A DNA stretch of 31,535 nt from Bacteroides_D sp963543925 (GTDB lineage: Bacteria; Bacteroidota; Bacteroidia; Bacteroidales; CAJPTX01), in assembly GCA_963543925.1 (NCBI GenBank), contig CAUUCP010000029.1, forward strand, positions 1-31,535. The letters run 5' to 3'. The translations under genes were made by a program, and so were the position numbers. Below the pieces are notes generated by a model. That model did no database searches, had not been told where the DNA came from, and saw nothing but the letters and a program-made list of their open reading frames with translations. Shown piece after piece: positions 19,601 to 24,370 of this stretch; position 1 is the first letter of the stretch, and every line of letters starts with the position of its first letter.

Positions 19601-20044
19601 CTCGATCTTCAGCGTACGGTCATCCACCTTACACCACTCTGGTAGGGGATCCGTGGTTAGGAGCGCATCCACTTTCCACTCTGCAGCCACTGGGATCACA
19701 GAGCGAAGCGTTGTCGCACGAAAGGTTTTCACGGGATTAATCCCCTCAGGAAGGGTGGCCCAGTAAGCGCGATTACCTAGATAATCCCCCAAGACAAGCC
19801 CTTTGGCAGCCAGCGCCGCGCGTTCGCCCTCAGAGGGAATAGCCGTGAGCTGTACCAAGACATTGTGTTGTCGCCCCACAGACACCCCAAGATCTGGAAG
19901 CGCATTAGCACGCGTGGGATGTAAAACGTTGTCTGGCAAAGGCACTGTATACCGCCCCAACTGCACGTAATCCTGTGCCCTGGCAACAAACACCCCCGTC
20001 ACCACTAGGCATAGGAGGAAGCTATAAAACCTTAAGAGCCTCAT
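10646..20044 (-). CDS. Multi-domain S8 subtilisin-family serine protease with T9SS sorting domain (3132 aa)
   Basis: This is a secreted, probably surface-attached subtilase. A signal peptide (ending near FVARAQ, residue 24) and a prodomain-like stretch precede the catalytic domain at about 235-520. The triad is visible: D247 in GIWDG, H274 in HGTHVAG and S459 in GTSMACP; N378 in CGND fits the oxyanion site. Further modules, by motif: GEVED-like domain about 1396-1540 with a calcium-loop-like DWNKNNKFEDDE near 1460; LamG/concanavalin fold about 1719-1870 (FTVEFWINPS, GMIDEFRIWN); Ig/MBG-like domains about 2140-2307; carboxypeptidase-regulatory-like domain about 2312-2385; InlB-like repeats about 2390-2530; MAM/cleaved-adhesin-like domain about 2532-2699 (NNFESGEFPEGW, LLIDNVAIYY); more beta repeats; sorting domain about 3052-3132 (SLRPNPVKDY, GLYLLRITR). 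Degradation of host proteins and adhesion are inferred. The assignment to S8 is firm; the accessory domain names are less certain. Confidence 0.94.
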   Translation of the reverse strand: MRLLRFYSFLLCLVVTGVFVARAQDYVQLGRYTVPLPDNVLHPTRANALPDLGVSVGRQHNVLVQLTAIPSEGERAALAAKGLVLGDYLGNRAYWATLPEGINPVKTFRATTLRSVIPVAAEWKVDALLTTDPLPEWCKVDDRTLKIEVSYAHNVTDKMVEQTLQTLGGNKVRIAQGWRVASCELPRTALLALAAYPWVLNVASTPAPATLLNYTGASLSHANILSIPSSLGGRNLTGEGVRVGIWDGNVVYSPDFGNRVTRKEYQLWQGGELHGTHVAGTVLGSGMSDPQARGMAPKAIAWSWNFSSSSDEVQEWQEMEKCHRENGITLTQNSYGLPLGQMCMFYNQFSYNTLGRDVQMDQLVCKYPTLLPVYACGNDGQGCADSVLAHYGEKQYGTIPNRAKNSFFVGACDLIGRLGEFSSCGPLDDGRLAPHVVAKGVGVLSTNVFSGSSIKTGTSMACPTVSGNLALVTQRYKQLHADRTPRADLLRALAMNTATDAGVKGPDYKYGYGLLNSEKMVLAIERGFYRDGADLLLSQGETKTFTIPVPSGAKQARVMIAWNDTTAQKTYSWGDKALVNDLDLTVNGLLPWVCNPEKGEVSKEATRKEDHLNNQEQVTLSEQELSGKSQLDVTVTASTIPSGKQRFVLVWWFEEEGTMRFTSPLAGDQYAPGDIILAHVENYASRWKSDAIPSTIEISYDGGKTFGQGYTLPDSYSGYRFDIPRNAPATAEAMLRLTDNAGGVALSEKFIIAPVPESLFVDRGDGCDGTFMLSWKQPPIVPEKGYVFLVGDVDTETWTPVAHIDKNHERVDIADFVKPYLDRPKTLVALATQLEDNFKGKIGRRTPAIQLFSYAPLKLDITKLPHNETFQNWPLPYMAVKNGLHRKYSVNSYSESFVPQGSNLFQVDIDAFAQTPYDETKPAFDPKNKDYVFELRFCKIDMSAIPVGQDVVLRIRGAVIACDQNKPQTSAFRALWDEQPLKDARGLDIIYGKDTDVELVYVLKSDGGQHTLKLQHEGHDYNRYAADRLLITGIYFEKPYTKHDVGIAISKTPVDGAKLGLSTFTLTLVNGSLNEENNLKLNCFRNGKWVSSKKLPSLAPYDDRQMEYEVDLSTENPEGEDIDVVFTLDCEGDDYPQDNRAQEHVRNLGNIIPMPASYFLPREYDPQQLPQDPKLRYTIGKGKHIFTDNGGLHANYGKSQDATITFVPEDPSMKVRVTFRKFKTGRRLGILSIYTDLNVWDEEAGLPADQLDDDLTEQLAETPYVYVSGSQDGSLRIHFDSDNFEDTQEGWVAEVDLVPVTNPLTLVSAKAEYTSDADVSDVPVTIQIKNNTSRLSTSAGVRVEDAGRYALVQEIASIPAGLSDPTTLDKKIKDVAMRTARKVNVRLLGLDGDVSDNALPIWLLYDRYQFPQWKPATGDQEEHHVDFRKEHLTVYKADGKARTGFSQLEYDEEMYLRIWVDWNKNNKFEDDEIVADYTSDKIQPNYMVLYFDIDIAERAAGTYRLRAMYNSKEAEQVKNLLATDLDPETQVRDYVLDVVEGADPFAGDLVLTYIGTKDPSTGGTPRVSKDFSATEPLWLEVKNGSPKEFAGAFDVEISVDGKAAVTEEVEIPASEKLAAWSGTFKTKLKTTADLSQHGRHTIKMTIKEKQGGKTENNEQEIELFKIKTITPGQKLDPWCLRSHAFLSGRDKITDRVTVDRAAQHLWETLPSAADPNNLPGFTVEFWINPSRPHYGPILKGGGLEISTTYQSRAAAVRDNGIMVFLGSRAVAYTRNENADLIKPKKWTHVAVSIYDIKRAAAFGTGNCYVKIFINGEEVAVETDQNDTPSLNLGFTLLDGFDGMIDEFRIWNTLLTGERIKKYMYKHLEGAPQDDRANLIAEYSFDEGLGNAATEAGSPDYHMAYLESHDNRLALPDSVWVDPRKAMLGEILFQDQVRAEKVDNGKYKLTFLAVANLTQIKNVALEAAWNNAVLTYNGTPITDATRFDFSNNKEVKIKATVSIFGETYEQEVIFTGEKEKSAEAKITSASLAKTKNTTLLNDITAQIDGNNVILKLQATDGTLDVTQAKLDFAISTGAELYLLGQTDKLVSGATIDLSAPRLLIVKAENGRSQQKYTLRFEQAQTLTWTEPAGAYVFGSDPVALSLNSATESLNPIVGTSDNPSVATVLDKKIYIAGVGQATISLFQPAGKSYLKSNVLTKTISVTPKSISVKPTTTQLVYGAEFEFTYAFQGLLSSEHRGLLPNPLVHDDYQFKKADGTVIGEYDPVRKMLSFSEELLPGTYEIAPKTAAYTVGNYTITPEAATLTVSQGDSYPLSISVTGNGAPLAGAVVVIDGVRYLTHADGKLTIPVAKNTTVEYRVSKNGFIPVTGSVEMKEASEQLSVAMEASAITYTYNASEGGELFGQTTQVLAKGDTGSPILAQANFGYHFVKWDDDSTENPRADLFGETDKTFTASFERNTYKISYLVDGKGSIEGNTEQDILFEGNGTSVTAKPEEGYFFLLWSDGNTNPTRSEASVSEDNTLYAIFRTQAQLPYVNNFESGEFPEGWATTSRRRSPTGKALAWQLTNHPTWLQDKLDGYFFIIDADKDLKADFEAVLYSPRFELKEYDSVHNLLFTCTSYYRDFEPPTSAAKIQYECGDGWKDVEKGKLYAWNSNLNVQAIVKPADLKGKKYVQFRIVYEGTWSYWLLIDNVAIYYENKLPSVTIKYTSDPVHSAVFTKVEGGKVELLPTEDGFYVIKDCTYGQLPPRVSVQPASEYKFWKWEDGITTLTRPEQPATDSIITHTAYCKPSNQIHVAYRSTIPKATRFMMDGQEVTEQWLNPGEQTQPITVEVEPGYVFRYWLPDENRKPALEAAEETKDVVYTAVVVKEEYLLPANVKVTFVPEDAGYITLATAEGKPLNWRQDQLRTGDQVSGVTMSTLGYAVSSMTRNGMPVTLVRGVFAFTLGENEEWVINYEPMTSIRTKVIPSEGGTLSFRTEDGNKVSPEENPTQFITGRKLFLHVTTKPGWRVAKLVEEVNDNEELTLDEENEVPLVLKPAYSFVLTLENVNAVEEAIDLGISLRPNPVKDYLLVDGTYDGDQITIFSTTGQALLNTTALHGATKLDLRTFSEGLYLLRITRDGVVNTLRFVKH

Positions 20045-20129
20045 CTAAAACCTCTTTTTGTTTAACTTTCCCCTCCTTTCGTACGAAAAAAAGACATACT
20101 GAGGAGAGTCTATTTTTCTTGTAACGGGG

Positions 20130-20137
20130 CAAAGGTA
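20130..20137 (-). promoter_or_regulatory. Bacteroidota -7 element (TACCTTTG) upstream of the protease gene
   Basis: TACCTTTG on the minus strand matches the known Bacteroidota -7 consensus TAnnTTTG. It lies about 85 bp upstream of the protease start codon. No good TTTG -33 element is visible upstream of it, where the sequence is a long A-tract on this strand. The leader would be roughly 75-80 nt. Confidence 0.55.
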
Positions 20138-20447
20138 ACCGAATCTTTTTTTTCCCCATTTCCCTTATTTATAATCACAAGGATGTTGTGGTATAAATAC
20201 TAAGCTTTGCATCTGAAGTATGGCTTTCAGCCCTATCATTCTTCATTATGTTTGGGGATTCGATCGTAACATTATCCCTATTATTAGTGTTTTTGCGGGG
20301 CGGTGCTAATTTAGAATCCCGCCCCCTCGTAAAGCACGATCTCCCCCCTCTCCGACATTCGGTACTGTCCGTGGGTAATGTCTTAAAAAATGATTCCGTC
20401 TTAGAAGAGTGTGTAAGGAGGTGAGCGCGGGTCGGCAATCGGGCGCT

Positions 20448-20461
20448 TATAAAGCTTTATA
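20448..20461. repeat. 14-bp perfect palindrome TATAAAGCTTTATA
   Basis: The palindrome is immediately followed by a second AT-rich inverted repeat (TATATT/AATATA) ending near 20475. It may be a protein-binding site; nothing more specific can be said. Confidence 0.6.
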
Positions 20462-20517
20462 TATTCCTAAATATACGAGACAACCCACAGGGTGGGATAG
20501 GGTAGAGCGGGCGTAGT

Positions 20518-20577
20518 GTCATTTTGTCATCCTTTGTCATCGCTTGTAGAGTACGTGTAGAGTATGTGTAGAGTACG
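20518..20577. repeat. Short direct-repeat cluster (GTCAT x3, then 11-bp repeat x3)
   Basis: GTCAT occurs at 20518, 20526 and 20536; the last two are inside TTTGTCAT. Then TGTAGAGTACG (20545-20555), TGTAGAGTATG (20556-20566) and TGTAGAGTACG (20567-20577) follow head to tail with an 11-bp period, and a partial fourth copy starts TGTAC at 20578. The layout resembles iterons or an operator array. Confidence 0.7.
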
Positions 20578-20691
20578 TGTACACCCTGTAAATTTGGCAG
20601 CAAGAACGCCCTTATTATAATGTATTCCATTATTTCTATATCGCATTATTAGTTAGTTATGTAGAAATACTGGTTTATGATTTCCTAAAGT

Positions 20692-20772
20692 GGTAGTGTG
20701 TAATGGAGGTACAAAGAACGAGCGGTAGGAGGAGGAATAGACAGCTTATTACACACTTTTACGGACACTACC
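20692..20772. mobile_element. 81-bp mini-element with IS256-like ends (candidate MITE or IS remnant)
   Basis: The right end (20748-20772), read inward from its outer edge, is GGTAGTGTCCGTAAAAGTGTG followed by TAAT. This resembles the IS256-family terminal repeat as I remember it (GnTAnnGTCCGTAnAAnTGTGTAA). The left end (20692-20704) is GGTAGTGTGTAAT, which is the same sequence with 12 bp deleted between two GTGT repeats. No transposase remains inside. The 8-bp flanks do not match, so there is no target duplication to confirm insertion. Confidence 0.5.
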
Positions 20773-20880
20773 AAAAAGATACCTGCCCATCTCCAACCAG
20801 AGTCTGGGACACAGAGATACCCCCTTGGGACTATATCCCGAGTAAAGGATAAGCCATCAAGGGCACAGAGATTGCCCATC

Positions 20881-20899
20881 GGGGGGAGTACGTCCCCCT
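20881..20899 (-). terminator. Hairpin just downstream of selD
   Basis: GGGGGA (20882-20887) pairs with TCCCCC (20893-20898) around a 5-nt loop, ending about 10 bp past the selD stop. There is no U-tract. A GGGCA/TGCCC dyad (about 20854-20880) and a GGGA/TCCC dyad (near 20827-20840) follow, so this may be a structured 3' end rather than a classical terminator. Confidence 0.45.
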
Positions 20900-20908
20900 A
20901 TACTACAG

Positions 20909-21946
20909 CTATTCTAGTACGACCGATGCTTCTTCCGACAAGGGGAGAACACGCCCCACACGCGTAGCAGCAAAATAGCCCACACTACGTAGGTCGGCAA
21001 TAAGCGCCTCAGTATGTTTGGGATCTACAGCCATGAGCAAGCCACCCGAGGTCTGTGGGTCATAGACCAACGTGCGTAACCAGTATGGTACACGCCCGTC
21101 TATCCGACAATAGGTTTCGACACTCCGCTGATTGGTAAAGGCTGCCCCAGGGATATACCCATCCTCTATGAATGCGGGGACTGCAGGGAAGAAGGGGAGC
21201 ATTTTTGCATTGAAGGTGACAGTCACCTTGCTCGCACGCGCCATTTTATAGGCATGCCCCATAAGCGAGAAACCCGTAATGTCGGTTGCCGTGTGTACAC
21301 CATAACGGTGCATAATGGGTACAGCAGCCGCATTGAGCAGACACATCGAGGTAGTCGCAACAGTATAGGCGAGAGACGGCTTCCCCATCAATCTCGCAGC
21401 CACCATGGCTACCCCCGTTCCAAGAGGCTTCGTGAGTACGAGATCCTGCCCCGCCTCAAGTCCTGTGTTGCGAATAAGGCGTTCTGGCGCAACCTGTCCC
21501 AGTACCGCCAAGCCATAGACCGGGGTAGGATTGGCTATGGTATGCCCCCCGATGATAGGAATCCCAGCCTCTTTAGCGGTATGCGCCCCGCCTTCGAGAA
21601 TCTCTCGCAAGAGCGGTCGTAGCCCCTCCTCAGTAGGAAAAAGCGTAAGGTTGAGCGCGGCAAGGGGCTGCCCGCCCATAGCATAGATATCGCTGAGCGC
21701 ATTGGCAGCAGCTACCCTACCATAAAGAAAAGCGTCGTCACAAAAAGGTGGAAAGAAGTCTGTGGTAAGGATTAAGCCCGAATCCTCGTTCAGGAGGTAG
21801 ACCCCCGCATCATCTCCCGTTTCCAAACCCACAAGCACCTCGGGGGTCGTGTTCCATGAAAGCCCTTCGAGAAGCTTTTCTAACTCCTGTGCAGGCAACT
21901 TTGCGGCACAACCTCCCTCGCCGCACAAAGAAAGCAAAGACGCCAT
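20909..21946 (-). CDS. selD: Selenide, water dikinase (selenophosphate synthetase)
   Basis: SelD makes selenophosphate from selenide and ATP, the selenium donor for selenocysteine and 2-selenouridine in tRNA. At 345 aa it has the usual length. The N-terminus carries the catalytic pair as GGCAAKL (Cys13, Lys16), so this is the cysteine form rather than a selenoprotein. Further family motifs are ETGDDAGVY (Asp45/46), TTDFFPP (Asp63), ANALSDIYAMGG, GGHTIANPTPVYGLA, DITGFSLMGH and YDPQTSGG. An in-frame TGA five codons upstream supports the ATG at 21946. It lies 21 bp downstream of the methyltransferase gene, so the two are probably co-transcribed. No selA, selB or mnmH/selU is in the window, so the destination of the selenophosphate is unknown here. 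Confidence 0.96.
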   Translation of the reverse strand: MASLLSLCGEGGCAAKLPAQELEKLLEGLSWNTTPEVLVGLETGDDAGVYLLNEDSGLILTTDFFPPFCDDAFLYGRVAAANALSDIYAMGGQPLAALNLTLFPTEEGLRPLLREILEGGAHTAKEAGIPIIGGHTIANPTPVYGLAVLGQVAPERLIRNTGLEAGQDLVLTKPLGTGVAMVAARLMGKPSLAYTVATTSMCLLNAAAVPIMHRYGVHTATDITGFSLMGHAYKMARASKVTVTFNAKMLPFFPAVPAFIEDGYIPGAAFTNQRSVETYCRIDGRVPYWLRTLVYDPQTSGGLLMAVDPKHTEALIADLRSVGYFAATRVGRVLPLSEEASVVLE

Positions 21947-21967
21947 TCTCCAATGAAATCACTCGTA

Positions 21968-22789
21968 CTAGTAAATCTCCAACCGTAAGACACGTTGGTT
22001 AAATCGACGGTAAAAGTACGGAATTCGGTAAAGAAGACGAAATAGCAACGGGAAACGCCCGTGGTCGTAATCGCTGAGGTAGTACTCCGCGACGAGATGG
22101 ATTTTAGAATTCCAAGTCTCCATAATATGGGAATCGAGCTCCGACCACCGGAAAGCAAGCTGCGCATCCGTTGTGAGTTGTGTGTTCTTGTACAACGTCT
22201 TACCGAGTACCCCATAGATGAGCATGTCGAAGATGACCGTCACCCGTTCAAAACGTTGAGAGATTTCCGAAAAGAAATCCCGTACACGCTCGGGTTCAAA
22301 ATACATAAGCACGCCCTCTAGGATAATGATGACGTGTTGTTTCTCGTTTTGCACGGTCTCAACCCAAGAGTAATCAAATAGCGACTGGGCGAGGTAAGTA
22401 TTGCGTTCCCCCTCGGGCAAGAGTTCTTGTCGCAGTGCAATAACCTCGGGCAGATCGAGATCGTACCAGTAAGAGAAGGGATAGGCGTGGAGGCGTGCAT
22501 AACGGGTATCAAGTCCCGCCCCGAGTTGTATCACGGTAGCCCTAGGGTTCGTGACAAGCGACGCACGGAGCTCGTCGTCGATCACACGCGCACGGACACA
22601 CGCTCCCGCTTGGGGAAATGCAGCATTTCGGAAGACCGAGAAGTCATAATCGAGGCGTGCGACCATCTGACACGCGCTCGGGTCGTGTAGAAGGGCGTCG
22701 GGACGATTCGTCTCCTGTGCTCGTGCCCAAAGGGAGAGCAGCATTGTTGCCGTAATTTCAGAACCCCACTTGGCTACATTTTGTACCAT
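21968..22789 (-). CDS. Class I SAM-dependent methyltransferase, leucine carboxyl methyltransferase family
   Basis: This is a predicted cytoplasmic methyltransferase of 273 aa with no signal peptide. The SAM-binding motif I is the LCM-type VIQLGAGLDTRYARL (near residues 86-100), followed by an acidic strand end DLDLPEVIALR (near 110) and the family's ILEGVLMYF (near 157). Members methylate carboxyl or hydroxyl groups of proteins or small molecules; the substrate cannot be read from the sequence. I chose the ATG at 22789; a GTG directly before it (22792) is an alternative. It is the first gene of a probable operon with selD (21-bp gap), and a TAnnTTTG promoter element lies about 38 bp upstream. 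Involvement in selenium metabolism is suggested only by this neighbour. Confidence 0.88.
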   Translation of the reverse strand: MVQNVAKWGSEITATMLLSLWARAQETNRPDALLHDPSACQMVARLDYDFSVFRNAAFPQAGACVRARVIDDELRASLVTNPRATVIQLGAGLDTRYARLHAYPFSYWYDLDLPEVIALRQELLPEGERNTYLAQSLFDYSWVETVQNEKQHVIIILEGVLMYFEPERVRDFFSEISQRFERVTVIFDMLIYGVLGKTLYKNTQLTTDAQLAFRWSELDSHIMETWNSKIHLVAEYYLSDYDHGRFPLLFRLLYRIPYFYRRFNQRVLRLEIY

Positions 22790-22826
22790 CACAGAGGCGC
22801 ATTAAAGGCGCTACTTTCATTTTTAA

Positions 22827-22861
22827 CAAAGATAATACCACAAAATACCACACTTCGTCAA
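22827..22861 (-). promoter_or_regulatory. Promoter for the methyltransferase-selD operon
   Basis: The -7 element TATCTTTG (22827-22834) matches TAnnTTTG, and TTGACG (22856-22861) lies 21 bp upstream, close to the expected -33 spacing. Start of the coding region is 37 bp downstream. Confidence 0.6.
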
Positions 22862-22876
22862 TTGATACCCGCCGTA

Positions 22877-22918
22877 GGTAAACTTTTACCACGCCCCGCA
22901 CGTATCTACGGAGTAGAT
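22877..22918. promoter_or_regulatory. Two inverted repeats in the divergent methyltransferase/mscL region
   Basis: GGTAAA-N2-TTTACC (22877-22890) and ATCTAC-N3-GTAGAT (22904-22918) are both perfect 6-bp dyads, between the minus-strand promoter and the mscL start at 22945. They could be operators; the sequence gives no hint of the regulator. Confidence 0.4.
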
Positions 22919-22944
22919 TATTCATTTTTATATAGAGTGAACGA

Positions 22945-23340
22945 ATGTCTTTCATCAAAGAGTTCAAAGAGTTTGCCATCAAGGGTAATGTTATGGATAT
23001 GGCCGTTGGGGTCATCATCGGCGGGGCTTTTGGTAAGATAGTGACCTCGTTGGTAGGGGATATCCTGATGCCCGTGATCGGCATCTTTACTGGCGGTCTG
23101 AATTTCACGGAGCTGGCTATCCAGGTCGGTGCCGCCGAGGTGAAATATGGACAGTTCCTACAGAACATTTTTGACTTTATCATTATCACCCTCTGTATCT
23201 TCTTGATGATTAAGGGTATGAATCGTCTCCAGCGCAAGAAGGTTGCAGCCCCCGAACCCGCACCCGAACCCGCACCTGTCGAACCCTCGAACGAAGAGAG
23301 ACTCTTGACCGAGATTCGCGACCTATTGAAAAGACAATAA
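22945..23340 (+). CDS. mscL: Large-conductance mechanosensitive channel MscL
   Basis: MscL is a homopentameric inner-membrane pore that opens under membrane tension and releases solutes on osmotic downshock. The 131-aa product aligns by eye along most of E. coli MscL: N-terminal MSFIKEFKEFAIKGNV, first transmembrane helix with the gate region MAVGVIIGGAFGKIVTSLV (about 18-36), a short periplasmic loop, a second helix with FLQNIFDFIIITLCIFLMIK (about 72-91), and the cytoplasmic end NEERLLTEIRDLLKRQ. A Pro/Ala/Glu-rich linker with APEPAPEPAPVEP joins the second helix to the C-terminal helix. It is transcribed divergently from the methyltransferase-selD operon, and tRNA-Arg follows 49 bp downstream. 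Confidence 0.97.
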   Translation: MSFIKEFKEFAIKGNVMDMAVGVIIGGAFGKIVTSLVGDILMPVIGIFTGGLNFTELAIQVGAAEVKYGQFLQNIFDFIIITLCIFLMIKGMNRLQRKKVAAPEPAPEPAPVEPSNEERLLTEIRDLLKRQ

Positions 23341-23365
23341 CGCGCTCTGTTTTGCAGACTTTGCT

Positions 23366-23373
23366 TACCTTTG
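23366..23373 (+). promoter_or_regulatory. -7 element (TACCTTTG) of the tRNA-Arg gene
   Basis: TACCTTTG lies 16 bp before the first base of the mature tRNA and matches the Bacteroidota TAnnTTTG element. Two upstream TTTG motifs (23351 and near 23360) are too close to serve as a standard -33 box. Confidence 0.55.
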
Positions 23374-23389
23374 CGGAGTAGAATAAGAT

Positions 23390-23463
23390 GGTCCAGTAGC
23401 TCAGTTGGATAGAGCAACAGCCTTCTAAGCTGTGGGTCGTGGGTTCGACTCCCGCCTGGATCA
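23390..23463 (+). tRNA. tRNA-Arg (anticodon TCT)
   Basis: The full cloverleaf folds. Acceptor stem GGTCCAG/CTGGATC has one G-U pair. The D arm is GCTC/GAGC, the anticodon stem ACAGC/GCTGT with loop CTTCTAA gives anticodon TCT at 23424-23426, and the T arm is GTGGG-TTCGACT-CCCGC. The discriminator is A at 23463 and CCA is not encoded. It reads AGA and probably AGG arginine codons. Confidence 0.97.
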
Positions 23464-23480
23464 CTGCTCTTAGCAGGGAA

Positions 23481-23520
23481 AAGAATCGCGGGGCGAACGG
23501 TAGTTCGCCCTATTCTTTAT
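23481..23520 (+). terminator. Terminator hairpin after tRNA-Arg
   Basis: A perfect inner stem GGGCGAAC (23491-23498)/GTTCGCCC (23503-23510) with a GGTA loop is flanked by an outer AAGAAT (23481-23486)/ATTCTT (23512-23517) pairing, and followed by TTAT. It lies 17 bp after the tRNA and just before the DUF4294 gene. Confidence 0.75.
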
Positions 23521-23536
23521 ACAACCACCTCAATAG

Positions 23537-24154
23537 ATGCAAACTTTCTTGCGCCTCTGGGTTTTGTTCCTTTTGGTCTGGATCGGTATCTCGCCCGAGA
23601 GGGTTTCCGCCCAAGCCTACCCCATGGGGGACGGTACCGTGATGATGCGCGGTTTTTACCTAGGGGGCGAGGACTCGCTGGTCTACGTTCCGATCCGCGA
23701 GGTGGTCATCTTCCGAAAACGGAAGTATAAGAACCAACGCGACTACGACGAGTATTGGCGGCTGGTCCGCAACCTAAAGAAGGTATACCCCTACGCCCTT
23801 GTAGCACGCAGTAAATTCCGCGAGATAGATTCGGTGTGTGCAACACTCCCCTCTGGTTTTGCCCGTAAACGCTACATCGCAGCCAAGCAACAAGAGCTCA
23901 GTCAGGAGTTTGAGACCCAGCTGCGAGAGTTGACCTTTTCACAAGGACGTCTCCTTTTCAAACTTATCGACCGTGAGACGGGGCGCACCACCTACGAGAT
24001 TATCCGACAGTTCCGCGGAGGGCTCACTGCGGGTTTCTGGCAAGGGATAGCAACGTTTTTCAACTCCGACCTCAAAAGCTCCTTTAATCCCAATACCCAA
24101 GAGAATAAGTTAATCAACGAGCTCATAGATCTCTATGAAAGAGGTCAATTGTAA
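23537..24154 (+). CDS. DUF4294-family secreted protein
   Basis: The 205-aa product starts with a clear signal peptide (MQTFLRLWVLFLLVWIGI, cleavage likely after VSA near residue 25). The mature part is charged and mostly helical, with YDEYWRLVRNLKKVYPYAL (about 75-93), ELTFSQGRLLFKLIDRETG (about 131-149) and GFWQGIATFFNSDLKSSF (about 167-184). This pattern matches the DUF4294 family, which I know as restricted to Bacteroidota and of unknown function. A periplasmic or outer-membrane-associated location is inferred from the signal peptide; there is no lipobox. It stands alone between the tRNA terminator and the convergent fabD. An 8-C run lies just after its stop codon. Confidence 0.82.
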   Translation: MQTFLRLWVLFLLVWIGISPERVSAQAYPMGDGTVMMRGFYLGGEDSLVYVPIREVVIFRKRKYKNQRDYDEYWRLVRNLKKVYPYALVARSKFREIDSVCATLPSGFARKRYIAAKQQELSQEFETQLRELTFSQGRLLFKLIDRETGRTTYEIIRQFRGGLTAGFWQGIATFFNSDLKSSFNPNTQENKLINELIDLYERGQL

Positions 24155-24170
24155 GCCCCCCCCGCCACCC

Positions 24171-24190
24171 TAGACATAAGGCTGTGTCTA
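24171..24190 (+). terminator. Possible weak hairpin after the DUF4294 gene
   Basis: TAGACA (24171-24176) and TGTCTA (24185-24190) are a perfect 6-bp inverted repeat, 16 bp past the stop codon. There is no strong GC stem or T-tract, so terminator function is doubtful. Confidence 0.3.
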
Positions 24191-24311
24191 AGCTGTGTCA
24201 GGGACAGTATTCTCTTTTCCCTCAAATACTACAATTTTCTTCTCTTACCTTGCCTCTCCCCCGCGAGGGGCAACAACGGGCGCGTGTGTACACAATACAC
24301 CCTGTATAAAC

Positions 24312-24339
24312 AAAAAGCCGCCCCGCAAAACGGGACGGC
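24312..24339 (-). terminator. Rho-independent terminator of fabD
   Basis: On the minus strand a stem GCCGTCCCG/CGGGGCGGC (one G-U pair, 5-nt loop, 24317-24339) is followed directly by TTTTTG (24316 downward). It lies about 31 bp past the fabD stop and ends the long minus-strand gene series. Confidence 0.85.
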
Positions 24340-24370
24340 CAAACCATAGGAGAACGAACTTTGTAAAACG

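Larger units (their letters stand above)
20045..20908. other. 860-bp intergenic region without a convincing gene
   Basis: The region between the protease gene and selD contains a TAnnTTTG promoter element, a GC-rich hairpin (GGGGCGG 20295-20301 with CCGCCCC 20317-20323), a second dyad GACATT/AATGTC (about 20355-20380), an AT-rich palindrome, short direct repeats, an IS256-like mini-element and hairpins next to selD. The small open frames here lack recognisable domains and read like non-coding sequence. Confidence 0.6.

Noticed and set aside
20175..20438. 87-codon minus-strand frame in the gene-free region
   Set aside because: Composition is irregular, no domain or signal peptide is visible, and it spans the GC-rich hairpin at 20295-20323.
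20545..20577. Direct repeats considered as a CRISPR array
   Set aside because: The repeat is 11 bp, head to tail without spacers, and there are no cas genes.
20685..20879. 64-codon minus-strand frame downstream of selD
   Set aside because: It runs through the IS256-like mini-element and several hairpins and shows no similarity I recognise.
24156..24163. Run of eight C considered as a phase-variation tract
   Set aside because: It lies just after the stop codon of the DUF4294 gene, far from any start, so slippage would not change a protein.
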